This document shows positions 1 to 8,632 of a stretch of DNA of 42,755 bases, one piece after another. A program made the translations under genes and the position numbers. The stretch is from assembly GCA_014859655.1 (NCBI GenBank), contig JACUTT010000019.1:1-42755 (forward strand), read 5' to 3'. The notes under the pieces were generated by a model. It saw only the letters and a list, made by a program, of their open reading frames with translations, searched no databases and was not told the DNA's origin. The stretch's first letter is position 1; the number at the start of each line of letters is the position of its first letter. This DNA comes from Campylobacterales bacterium. GTDB lineage: Bacteria; Campylobacterota; Campylobacteria; Campylobacterales; Sulfurimonadaceae.

Positions 1-55
1 GATGCCATAGCTTACATGAACTCCTTGTAGTTCCATAAATCATCATTTCCCAATC

Positions 56-81
56 ACTGTTGGGGACAACTGTTGGGGACA
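56..81. repeat. 13-bp tandem repeat, two copies
   Basis: The unit actgttggggaca occurs twice head to tail with no spacer (56-68 and 69-81). It sits directly against the stop of a transposase remnant read on the minus strand. It may be debris from a mobile-element end, but no specific element could be identified. Confidence 0.6.
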
Positions 82-83
82 GG

Positions 84-206
84 CTACTTAAAAGCATCCT
101 CACGTTTGAATACTCCAAGCATATTGCGAAGTAGTGTCTGTTCAGAAGCACCTTTTCCGTGATAAGGACTCACACATGCATCCATGAGTGATCCTGTTGA
201 TAGGGA
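84..206 (-). pseudogene. IS4-family-like transposase remnant
   Basis: Read on the minus strand this short frame ends in TAG at 84-86. It contains SLMDACVSPYHGKGASEQ followed by TLLRNMLGVFKREDAFK. This matches the catalytic-core region of IS4-type transposases, where a G-x-(L/V)-x-D-x-x-x-x-P-Y-x-G-K-x-x-(G/S)-E segment precedes LLR and a downstream aspartate. Only about 41 codons survive; the N-terminal region, the rest of the DDE core and both IS ends are missing. The frame runs a few codons further upstream (to about 221) without obvious homology. It is a dead fragment and indicates past transposition at this site. Family assignment is from motif recognition only. Confidence 0.6.
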
Positions 207-321
207 GAAAGAAAAAAGGACAGGCTAGAATGGCACTTGCTTAAGGTGAAAATTATAAAAGTTAGCGAGATGTTATAGTTCGAATACAACTGACTTTTCA
301 ATTTCATCAGTAAGAGATTTA

Positions 322-358
322 GAGGTGACAAGTATAAATAATTTTCTCTTTTCTCGGC
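322..358. repeat. 37-bp direct repeat, copy 1
   Basis: The segment beginning gaggtgacaagtataaataa recurs at 2037-2073 in the same orientation with a single T/C difference. The two copies bracket about 1.7 kb carrying the toxin-antitoxin pair, the uppP fragment and the endonuclease fragment. The rest of 207-510 is AT-rich and holds no gene I can support, only the promoter of the toxin-antitoxin pair. Confidence 0.85.
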
Positions 359-470
359 GTTGCATTTATGGGTTGAATTGGCGTATAACTTGAAATTTTA
401 AAAGGAATAAAATTATTTTACATGACTAGGCAGTTCTACAAGTTTTTCAATTTCATTAGCAACGGTGTGT

Positions 471-503
471 TATAATAATCTCACGATAAATTAAATTTAA
501 AGG
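471..503 (+). promoter_or_regulatory. Probable promoter -10 and RBS of the toxin-antitoxin operon
   Basis: A perfect TATAAT lies at 471-476, and an AAGGA ribosome binding site at 499-503 precedes the antitoxin ATG at 511. No good -35 box is visible, which is normal for Campylobacterota sigma-70 promoters. Confidence 0.5.
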
Positions 504-510
504 ATTTAAA

Positions 511-756
511 ATGCACTCTTTAGTATTAAATGTAGATGACAGTTTTTATAATCAGTTGCTATCTTTTTTAAATCAAAATAAGCCGCAAGTAAACATACTT
601 GAAGATATAGAAGATGACGGATATCCATCAATCTCAAACGATGAAGCAAGAACAAGAGTAAGTGCCGCGGTAGAAGAATATAGAAGTGGAAATATGAAAA
701 CAGTGCCTTATGCTCAAGGTATGGATGAAATTGATAAGTGGCTAAATAACCTTTAA
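511..756 (+). CDS. Putative antitoxin of a RelE/ParE-type pair
   Basis: This 81-residue acidic protein begins at an ATG eight bases after AAGGA. It has no domain I can name. It is called an antitoxin because its stop codon overlaps the start of a RelE/ParE-like toxin by one base (TAATG), the usual order and coupling for type II systems. Residues 30-40 are very acidic (ILEDIEDDGY). The C-terminal half (residues 44-81) looks helical and could be the toxin-wrapping tail. By family precedent the N-terminal part would bind the operon's own operator. Function rests on context, not on recognised homology. Confidence 0.55.
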   Translation: MHSLVLNVDDSFYNQLLSFLNQNKPQVNILEDIEDDGYPSISNDEARTRVSAAVEEYRSGNMKTVPYAQGMDEIDKWLNNL

Positions 757-1028
757 TGAGGATAGAAAAAAATCCATCTTTTAATAATAAGCTTTTCTCT
801 ATTTTAAAATATATCGCCACTAACAACCCTGCAAATGCTAAAAACTTCAAAAAAGAATTAGACAAAAAAATAACCGCTCTTGCAAATATGCCTTTTAAAT
901 ACAGGCAATCAATATATTATGATGACATGAATGTCAGAGATTTAGTTTTCAAAGGCTACACGGTGCCCTATATTATAGACAATGAGACCATAGTTATCAT
1001 TGATATATTTAAGTGGGAAAATAGATAA
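756..1028 (+). CDS. RelE/ParE-family toxin
   Basis: This 90-residue basic protein has the RelE/ParE layout: two N-terminal helices with lysines, a central segment with a conserved leucine and proline (ALANMPFKYRQS), then beta strands ending in the typical IVIIDIFKWENR tail. Family members are either ribosome-dependent mRNA endonucleases (RelE-like) or gyrase poisons (ParE-like), and the sequence alone does not decide which. Length is normal and the frame intact, so the toxin could be active. It is translated from an ATG overlapping the upstream antitoxin stop. The pair sits among mobile-element debris and is AT-rich compared with the core genome to the right, consistent with horizontal acquisition. 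Confidence 0.75.
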   Translation: MRIEKNPSFNNKLFSILKYIATNNPANAKNFKKELDKKITALANMPFKYRQSIYYDDMNVRDLVFKGYTVPYIIDNETIVIIDIFKWENR

Positions 1029-1141
1029 TGCAGCTGTTCTGTCAATAGAGCATTTTTGGATATCTGATCTGTGGCTGCTGTGAAGCGACTGTTCAAAAAG
1101 GAGATGAACCCCCTGAACTTTGCAGTATCAGGGTACTTTAT

Positions 1142-1228
1142 CTATAATATTTTTTTGCTAAACGAATAGAAAAATGCTTCAAGAGATTCGCTTAAGCGGC
1201 TGATTGCGTTAATTGCTTTTACTGCCAT
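1142..1228 (-). CDS. 28-aa microprotein, distal diverged copy
   Basis: A 28-codon frame on the minus strand starts at ATG 1228-1226, six bases after AAAGGA, and ends at TAG 1144-1142. A second copy at 2271-2357 has the same length. The two share 19 of 28 residues, including RLSESLE at 11-17 and SKKIL at 24-28. Differences are mostly conservative (V/L, I/L, A/S, F/L), several codons differ silently, and no indel or stop breaks either frame. That pattern suggests selection on a peptide. It looks like one amphipathic helix with an acidic centre and a basic end. It lies downstream of a uppP fragment, as the other copy lies downstream of intact uppP. No known family was recognised. Confidence 0.5.
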   Translation of the reverse strand: MAVKAINAISRLSESLEAFFYSFSKKIL

Positions 1229-1236
1229 TTTAGATC

Positions 1237-1268
1237 CTTTGCGGGCACAATATATCTTGTCCGCAAAG
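1237..1268 (-). promoter_or_regulatory. Hairpin overlapping the RBS of microprotein copy 1
   Basis: ctttgcgg (1237-1244) is the exact inverse of ccgcaaag (1261-1268), and four further inner pairs are possible. In the minus-strand RNA the 3' arm runs into the AAAGGA of the microprotein, so folding would partly bury the ribosome binding site. An equivalent hairpin precedes the second copy. Confidence 0.5.
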
Positions 1269-1291
1269 CTTAAAGCAAATTTTATCCCAGA

Positions 1292-1393
1292 CTAGAGCTC
1301 TACCCCGAAGATGCCAAAGAGGATGCCCGAGGCGATCAGATAGATTCCGAATGGGGTGAAGTTATAGCGCGAAACGATGGCCAGAAAGCGTTT
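1292..1393 (-). pseudogene. uppP: 3' fragment of a second, diverged uppP
   Basis: The minus strand encodes about 33 residues ending in TAG. They match the C-terminus of the intact UppP at 2423-3193 almost perfectly (for example SRYNFTPFGIYLIASG against SKYNFTPFGIYLIASG). Many third positions differ, so the fragment is not a recent copy of the neighbouring gene. Homology stops sharply near 1393, where the HNH-endonuclease fragment starts on the other strand. The piece retains the last transmembrane helix only and cannot function. Together with the downstream microprotein copy it shows that a uppP-microprotein locus from another lineage, or an old tandem duplicate, was truncated here. Confidence 0.85.
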
Positions 1394-2009
1394 TAGCAAA
1401 AACGCTTGTGTAGCCTACAGCATAGCAAATCAATATATGAGCGGCACAGTAAATCGTCAAGATTATCTACAGACGGCTATTGACTGGATTGCGCAAAAAG
1501 ATAGCACTACCATAGAAAACTATATGGCAACCCATCAACATGAGCCTAACGCCAATGAATTGTGGCTCTATTTCAAAAGTGTTATAGATTGGGTAGGTGC
1601 GGTATTTCCAATATATCGAAAAGAGATGAAGGGGATAGCGTGGGGAATTTTATACAATGAGTTCAAAGATGATAAAAGCTTAGACCCTAAGACATTGGAA
1701 GCCAAAATAGCAACACTCATGCAAGATGAGGATGTGGGTAGTAAAAAAGGAATATATGAATATTTGCTAACAGGCAAGGAAAAACATCTCAATATACGAA
1801 CATTTAGCGACAAACAAAAAAGAGAATCATATGAAAGGCAAAAAGGAATTTATCCGGTGTGTGTAAAAAATAAAAGTGACAAAACTCAGTATGAACTAAA
1901 CGAAATGGAAGCCGACCATATAACTCCTTGGCATGAGGGTGGAAAAACTGAAGCAAATAATTGTCAAATGTTATGCAAACTGCACAATAGGATGAAATCG
2001 GGAAAATAA
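1394..2009 (+). pseudogene. C-terminal half of a DUF262/HNH endonuclease
   Basis: The encoded segment matches the C-terminal half of DUF262-type proteins with an HNH nuclease domain. It includes the region NELWLYFKSVIDWV, a GIYEYLLTGKEKHLNIR strand and a terminal HNH motif (MEADHITPWHEGGKT, then NNCQMLCKLHN). The N-terminal DUF262 ParB-like nuclease/NTPase half is absent. The frame is open back to an ATG at 1377, but 1377-1393 is antisense uppP sequence, so that start is accidental. The family's first CxxC pair reads YPVC instead of CPVC, losing a structural cysteine. Relatives include GmrSD-type modification-dependent restriction enzymes. Probably inactive. Confidence 0.7.
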
Positions 2010-2036
2010 AGATTAGGGGTCGATTGATTAGGGGGT

Positions 2037-2073
2037 GAGGTGACAAGTATAAATAATTTTCTCTTTCCTCGGC
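2037..2073. repeat. 37-bp direct repeat, copy 2
   Basis: Same orientation and sequence as 322-358 with one mismatch. It lies 27 bases after the endonuclease fragment's stop codon. Confidence 0.85.
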
Positions 2074-2233
2074 ATCTTCGAGGGAAGATTCCCAATCAAG
2101 TTGGGCACCACAGGCATTCCCTTTGGTCAAATGACGAGAGGTTGGGGTTGGAAATTACGAGAGGAAAATTTTCTGTTTTCTAATGAAATAATGAGGGGTG
2201 ACACGAAAGAAGCGGGAGAGATAGAAGGGTCAG

Positions 2234-2258
2234 CCGTAAAGTGTTTACAGCTTTACGG
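2234..2258. repeat. Inverted repeat between direct repeat and microprotein
   Basis: ccgtaaag (2234-2241) and ctttacgg (2251-2258) form a perfect 8-bp stem with a 9-base loop, extendable by agcc/ggct across a small bulge. No T-run follows, so it is not a standard terminator. Bases 2074-2233 hold nothing else that I recognise. Confidence 0.4.
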
Positions 2259-2270
2259 GGCTGGTCGTGT

Positions 2271-2357
2271 TTATAATATTTTTTTGCTTAACGAACATAA
2301 AAATGATTCAAGTGATTCGCTCAAGCGGTCAATGAGATGAAGTGCTTTTAGTGCCAT
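2271..2357 (-). CDS. 28-aa microprotein, copy downstream of uppP
   Basis: This 28-codon minus-strand frame starts at ATG 2357-2355, seven bases after AAAGGA, and ends at TAA 2273-2271. It lies 65 bases downstream of the uppP stop on the same strand, so it may be the last cistron of the uppP transcript. It aligns end to end without gaps with the copy at 1142-1228 (19 of 28 identical; RLSESLE and SKKIL conserved). It begins MALKALHLIDRLSES and is rich in leucine and serine, compatible with an amphipathic, possibly membrane-surface helix. Function is unknown. Alternatives are a small toxic peptide held in check by the RBS hairpin, or a UppP partner. Confidence 0.55.
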   Translation of the reverse strand: MALKALHLIDRLSESLESFLCSLSKKIL

Positions 2358-2366
2358 CTTAAAATC

Positions 2367-2397
2367 CTTTGCGGGCTCGATATGAGTTGTCCGCAAG
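2367..2397 (-). promoter_or_regulatory. Hairpin overlapping the RBS of microprotein copy 2
   Basis: tttgcgg (2368-2374) pairs with ccgcaag (2391-2397) in a stem of about six to seven pairs, and ctc/gag can pair inside. As in the first copy, the 3' arm in the minus-strand RNA runs into the AAAGGA of the microprotein. The inner sequence differs between copies while the outer stem is kept. Confidence 0.5.
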
Positions 2398-2422
2398 AAC
2401 TATAGCAAATAGTATTCCATTC

Positions 2423-3193
2423 TTAAAGCTCTACCCCGAAGATGCCGAAGAGGATCCCCGAAGCGATGAGATAGATGCCGAAGGGGGTGAAGTTGTACTT
2501 TGAGACGATGGCCAAAAAACTCTTGACGGCCAGCCATCCGACGACAAAGGAGACGATAAACCCCACCAGCAGCATAGAGGCTCCGTCGAAGGTAAGGCTG
2601 CTGTACTCTTTGAACAGGGTGTAGCCTGAGGCCGCGGTCATCGTCGGTATCGCTAGCAAAAATGAAAAACTCATCGACACCTCACGTTTCATCCCCAGAA
2701 GCATTCCCCCCAAAATCGTACTTCCCGAACGTGATATTCCCGGGATCAAGGAGAGGGCCTGGAAAAATCCGACGAAGAGCGCCTGCTTATAGCTCACCTC
2801 TTCAAGCTCAAAGGTATGATGCCCCCTTCGCGTGTAGATAAACTCCAGGATCAAAAAGAAGACACCCGTTGCGATCATCCATAAGACGATGCTGTTGGCT
2901 GAAAACATCACCTCGATCTGTTTATGGAAAAGAAGACCGATGATACCGGTGGGGATAAAGGCGACGATGAGTTTTTTCCAGATCTCAAGACTCTGGAAAA
3001 GGGTGCTATAGTAAATGATCATGATCGAAAAGATAGGCGCGATCTGTATGATGATGTTAAAAGCGTTCATAAAATCGTCTTGCGCCACCCCCATCATCTG
3101 CGAGGTCAGTGCGATATGCGCCGTGGAAGAGACGGGCAAAAACTCGGTAACCCCTTCAACTATGCCTAAAATAGCCGCTTCATAAAGTGTCAT
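2423..3193 (-). CDS. uppP: Undecaprenyl-diphosphatase UppP (BacA)
   Basis: This integral membrane phosphatase dephosphorylates undecaprenyl diphosphate to recycle the lipid carrier for peptidoglycan and surface glycans. Both family motifs are intact: EGVTEFLPVSSTAH near residues 13-26 and PGISRSGST near 151-159. About eight hydrophobic segments follow the usual pattern and the length (256 residues) is normal. I choose the second ATG (3193) because AAGGA at 3199-3203 is five bases upstream of it, while the ATG at 3199 overlaps that site. A TATACT element lies upstream at about 3275 on the minus strand. A diverged 3' fragment of the same gene lies at 1292-1393. Confidence 0.95.
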   Translation of the reverse strand: MTLYEAAILGIVEGVTEFLPVSSTAHIALTSQMMGVAQDDFMNAFNIIIQIAPIFSIMIIYYSTLFQSLEIWKKLIVAFIPTGIIGLLFHKQIEVMFSANSIVLWMIATGVFFLILEFIYTRRGHHTFELEEVSYKQALFVGFFQALSLIPGISRSGSTILGGMLLGMKREVSMSFSFLLAIPTMTAASGYTLFKEYSSLTFDGASMLLVGFIVSFVVGWLAVKSFLAIVSKYNFTPFGIYLIASGILFGIFGVEL

Positions 3194-3360
3194 AATCATC
3201 CTTGATAGTGTGTTGGACTTCGTGCATAAATCTTCACGCCTGGCGCTGTGCAGGAAGTCTGTTGATGTAAGTATAGTTAAATTTTGGTCCAGACCGATAT
3301 TTTTAATCGTTTATAAGTGTACAATTTAAGAATGCAAACATCTGAACAAATCAAGTACCG

Positions 3361-3727
3361 GCATTTATCGCGGACTGCCATTTGGGGAAGCTGGCAAAAT
3401 ATCTTCGTTTCATGGGGTTTTTAGAGGTGCCCTAAAGAGGGACACACCATTCTGGCGCGCGACAGGGGGCTTTTTGAGCGAAAAAAGGCAGAATGTTTTG
3501 TGATCACCTCGCACAAGACGCAAGAGCTGCTGCACGAGCTCATCAAAGCCTTTGCGCTGAAAAAATACCGCCTCCCTTGCAGCCGCTGCATTGTCGGCAA
3601 CACGCCCCTGCAGAGTACAGACAAGCAGAGCATCCTTCACAGGCTTCGGCCAAAGGTCATTGCCTGCTTTTCGCATTTCGAGATCTGCAAACAGTGTGAG
3701 CGCATCTACTGGCACGGTGACCACTGA
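3361..3727 (+). pseudogene. Disrupted Mut7-C family gene
   Basis: Two pieces of one Mut7-C protein (PIN-like RNase domain followed by a zinc ribbon) lie in different frames. The first (3361-3420) reads AFIADCHLGKLAKYLRFMGF, the usual domain start. The second (3437-3727) reads EGHTILARDRGLFERKKAE, runs on to the zinc-ribbon cysteines (CSRC, then CKQC) and ends in RIYWHGDH. Between them, where about 17 residues are normally found, is a short repeat-element end (copy A) that brings an in-frame stop. The first piece also lacks a start: a TGA lies seven codons upstream and no ATG/GTG intervenes. The gene is dead, probably through insertion and imprecise loss of the element. Confidence 0.8.
3414..3433 (+). 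repeat. Dispersed palindromic element, copy A (one end)
   Basis: Contains ggggtttttagaggtgccct, shared with copies B (9458-9498), C (35776-35804) and D (42708-42742). Only one end is present. The junction with the Mut7-C gene is ambiguous by a few bases because ATG GGG TTT belongs to that gene's MGF. Confidence 0.7.
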
Positions 3728-3900
3728 AGGCTTTTTTGCAGAAGCTTTTGGCTTCGGTCTGAGCGTGTAAGGTTTTTAGGGTAGCTCTTTAAAGAGATTT
3801 ATTATCTTCTAACTATCTTTTGGATAAAATTGCGCCCGTATGTTTAAAAAATGAGTTTTTAGGACTTCTGTTTTAAACACACTATCAACAAAGGAACGTG

Positions 3901-5027
3901 ATGCTACTTTTTACACCCGGACCTACCCCCGTACCAGAATCCATCCGACTAGCAATGGCGGAGCCGACAATTCACCACCGTACCCCGGAATTTGAGGCGA
4001 TCTTCAAAGAGACAAGAGAAGAGCTTTTCAAGCTCTTCGGTACCGACGAAGTGATCATGCTCGCTTCCAGCGGAACAGGTGCAATGGAATCGGCAGTGAC
4101 AAACCTCTGCCACCACACCCTGCTCAACATCAACTCCGGTAAATTCGGCGAGCGTTTCGGCAAGATCGCGCAGGCAAATGGACTGGGCAGTGTCGAGCTT
4201 AAGTACGAGTGGAATACCCCGGCCAATATCGAAGATGTGCTTGAGGCCCTGGCCAAAAACCCTGCTATAGACGCGCTTGCCATCCAGATCTCCGAATCTG
4301 CGGGCGGACTTCGCCATCCTGTCGAAGCCATTGCCGCCGCGGTGAAAAAAGTACGTCCCGACATCATGGTCATTGCGGATGGGATCACTGCCATAGGTGT
4401 TGAGAAGATAGACGTGAGCAACATCGACGCCGTGCTGGCGGGAAGCCAAAAAGCCCTGATGCTTCCTCCTGGACTCTCTATTTTGGGACTGAGCAAGGCG
4501 GCCATCGAGAAGATCGGAAAAGGAAAAGGCTACTACTTCAACCTTGCCACCGAGATCAAAAACCAGCGTGCGAACACGACGGCATGGACAGCCGCGACAA
4601 CCTTGACGATCGGCCTGCTTGCCGTACTCAAACAGATCGACGCAGAGGGTGGACTTGAGCAGCTTTATATGAATACGCAAAAACGTTCGGCTGCGGTGCT
4701 GGGCGCCTTGGAGGCTCTTGGTCTGAGTTCTTACCCGCAAACGCCTGCGCTTTCTATGACGACGATCATTGACGATGATGCCTCAAAGATCAGAAATATC
4801 CTCAACAGCGATTTCGGCGTGAACGTCGCCGGCGGGCAGGACCATCTCAAGGGTAAGATCTTCCGTATCAACCAGATGGGTCTGATTAAACCTTATGAGA
4901 TCTCCTGGGTCGTCAATGCGGTAGAACTGGCCTTGGACAAAATGGGACGCAGAGTCTATGATGGGACAGCCAATAAAATTTTCAATGAACTCTATTTTTC
5001 ATTGACAAATCAGGAAGATATAAAATA

Positions 5028-5028
<1 letters not shown>
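3901..5028 (+). CDS. Class V PLP-dependent aminotransferase
   Basis: This is a fold-type I, class V aminotransferase of the serine/alanine-glyoxylate and phosphoserine-like group. The opening FTPGPTPVPESI and the SSGTGAMES cofactor-binding segment are typical. The PLP lysine is in GSQKALMLPPGLSIL at about residue 181-195. The substrate is not settled by sequence: serine, alanine, glyoxylate or purine-derived ureidoglycine are all known in the family. ATG 3901 is chosen over the in-frame GTG at 3898 because AAGGA at 3891-3895 is five bases before the ATG. Its stop overlaps the next start by one base (TAATG), so it is the first gene of an operon with the HisZ-like gene and purA. Confidence 0.85.
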
Positions 5029-7144
<2,116 letters not shown>

Positions 7145-7201
7145 AGCAAAAAGAGGAGCGCAGATGTTTGTACGATCCTCTTCTTCACTAGAGTCTTCTA
7201 G

Positions 7202-7627
7202 ATGAAGACCCAATACACCTCCTTGGTTAAACTCAAAAAAGATCGCCTCGATATGATGGAAAGAGCAGTCCAGAGCTGCCATCACACCATCTTTCAGATA
7301 CAGCAGAAGATCAAAACGGCGACAGAAGAGCTGCGTGCTATAGCGCTGCCGCAAAAAGGGGACTTCTCTCTCTACCGCCAGATACAGCTTTTGAAGCAAA
7401 GAGTGCTTGATGAGATCTCTTTTAACAAGCACAATCTCGTCGCAGCGGAAAGTGCACTGATAAAAGCAATGCAACAGCTCAAAACTGCTAATATCGAATA
7501 CGAAAAATTCATGTATCTTGAAACAACAGAGATAGAAAAAGTACTAAAAGCAGAAAAAATAAAAGATGCAAAAGAGCTTGATGAAATTGCTTTGATGGGT
7601 TTTAATAAGAGGAAAAACGATGCGTAG
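7202..7627 (+). CDS. fliJ: FliJ-like flagellar export chaperone
   Basis: The 141-residue protein is almost entirely predicted coiled coil, as for FliJ, the stalk-like protein that links the flagellar export ATPase FliI to the gate. Sequence identity in this family is low. The call rests on size, coiled-coil character, the N-terminal LVKLKKDRLDMMERAV typical of FliJ, and position between purA and a MotE-like gene, the same order as the Helicobacter FliJ homologue HP0256. No Shine-Dalgarno is obvious before the ATG, and short inverted repeats lie at 7151-7182 and about 7189-7200. It overlaps the next gene by eight bases. Confidence 0.65.
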   Translation: MKTQYTSLVKLKKDRLDMMERAVQSCHHTIFQIQQKIKTATEELRAIALPQKGDFSLYRQIQLLKQRVLDEISFNKHNLVAAESALIKAMQQLKTANIEYEKFMYLETTEIEKVLKAEKIKDAKELDEIALMGFNKRKNDA

Positions 7628-8141
7628 AGTTTTAAGGATTTGTCTTTATCTTTGCATGGCAAGTCTAAGTGCAGAAGCAAAAAGTGAACTATACGACTGT
7701 ACCAAGATCTTTGAAGAGCGTAAGCAGGAGCTTATCTTGGAGCTTGAGCGCATTGATGAGCAGGAGCAGGCGCTCAATGCACTCAAAGAGGCGACCGAAG
7801 AGCTGCTGAAGAAAAAAGAGGCAAAGCTCTCGCAAAAAGAGCAGACCTTAAGTGTGCAAGAAGCTGAACTAAAAGCGCGCGAGGAAGAGGTCTCCAAGAT
7901 GTTGCAGAAAAACGAAGAGACGCTCAAAGAGCTTAAAGAGCAGAAGATGAACAAGGTGTCGCAGACCTATGCCAAGATGAAAGCCGCCTCGGCTGCTGAA
8001 GTCTTGAGCAAGCTTGATGTGGAAGAGGCATCTGCGATCCTGACAACACTAAAACCGACAACCATGGCAAAGATCTTCGGCAAGATGGAAGCCAAAAAAG
8101 CATCCGAAATAACACAATTTATGACTAAGGCAGAAAAATGA
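7620..8141 (+). CDS. MotE-like flagellar protein (PDP family)
   Basis: The protein has an N-terminal signal peptide (about residues 1-20, ending SLSAEA), a long charged coiled coil (about 30-115) and a C-terminal MgtE_N-like helical domain (about 118-173). That domain contains LSKLDVEEASAILTTLKPTT and ASEITQFM. This is the layout of MotE-type periplasmic proteins (PDP family), which in Campylobacterota and Rhizobium support the flagellar motor; MotE acts as a MotC chaperone. Its start lies inside the fliJ-like gene and its stop overlaps the globin start (ATGA), so the three genes are co-translated. Residue positions are approximate. Confidence 0.65.
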   Translation: MRRVLRICLYLCMASLSAEAKSELYDCTKIFEERKQELILELERIDEQEQALNALKEATEELLKKKEAKLSQKEQTLSVQEAELKAREEEVSKMLQKNEETLKELKEQKMNKVSQTYAKMKAASAAEVLSKLDVEEASAILTTLKPTTMAKIFGKMEAKKASEITQFMTKAEK

Positions 8142-8599
8142 GCTTAAACCTGGAAATCACAAAAGGAACATGGGGAGAGCGCCCCCCTGTGACAGTGCCG
8201 CATCCTGGATTTTATCAGGAGGTGGGTGAGGAGCGTTTCAGAGAGTTGGTCTATATGCATTATGAATTGATCCGCGTCAGCGACATCGCATATCTGTTTC
8301 CCATCAACGACGAGGATGATTTTGAGCAGGCCAAGATCAATGCCGCTGACTACCTTATCCAGATCTCAGGCGGCCCGGACTACTTCAACCAGCACCGCGG
8401 TGAACCGCAGATAGTAGGACGTCACTCGCCTTTTAGAATAGACGAGCCTGCCCGCCACAAATGGCTGGAGCTCTACACTATCATTCTTCCCGGCCTTGTG
8501 GAAGAGGGGATCACCGAAGAGTATGTGCAGTCGTTTTGGGACTATCTCACCATCCACTCCATGTGGATGGTCAACACACCCAGCCGACAGAATTCTTAG
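8138..8599 (+). CDS. Truncated-haemoglobin-like globin
   Basis: The 153-residue protein carries the group II/III truncated haemoglobin signature: ISGGPDYFNQHRGEPQIVGRH, with the proximal histidine in RHSPF, then RHKWLELY with the conserved G8 tryptophan, and a C-terminal FWDYLTIHSMWMVN. Related globins such as Campylobacter Ctb bind oxygen or NO and help respiration at low oxygen or resist nitrosative stress. This copy has an extra N-terminal segment of about 25 residues. Its ATG overlaps the stop of the MotE-like gene, an unexpected operon partner. Heme ligation is inferred from the motif only. Confidence 0.75.
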   Translation: MSLNLEITKGTWGERPPVTVPHPGFYQEVGEERFRELVYMHYELIRVSDIAYLFPINDEDDFEQAKINAADYLIQISGGPDYFNQHRGEPQIVGRHSPFRIDEPARHKWLELYTIILPGLVEEGITEEYVQSFWDYLTIHSMWMVNTPSRQNS

Positions 8600-8632
8600 T
8601 CTTAGGAGTCTTGAAATAAGAGCTTTGGCCGC

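Noticed and set aside
424-470. Minus-strand remnant reading VANEIEKLVELPSHVK and a similar DEIEKSVVFEL frame near 273-318
   Set aside because: The two short peptides look alike (EIEK core), perhaps C-terminal gene debris, but about 15 residues each is too little to name a gene.
2101-2340. Plus-strand 79-codon ORF
   Set aside because: No ribosome binding site or protein-like features, and it runs antisense through the microprotein copy and hairpin region.
3768-3790. Degenerate element end (ggtttttagggtagctct) after the Mut7-C pseudogene
   Set aside because: Partial similarity with several mismatches and gaps; not firm enough to count as a copy.
3949-4740. Long minus-strand ORF opposite the aminotransferase gene
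   Set aside because: It is a shadow frame; the plus strand has clear aminotransferase motifs, and the antisense product has no recognisable domain.
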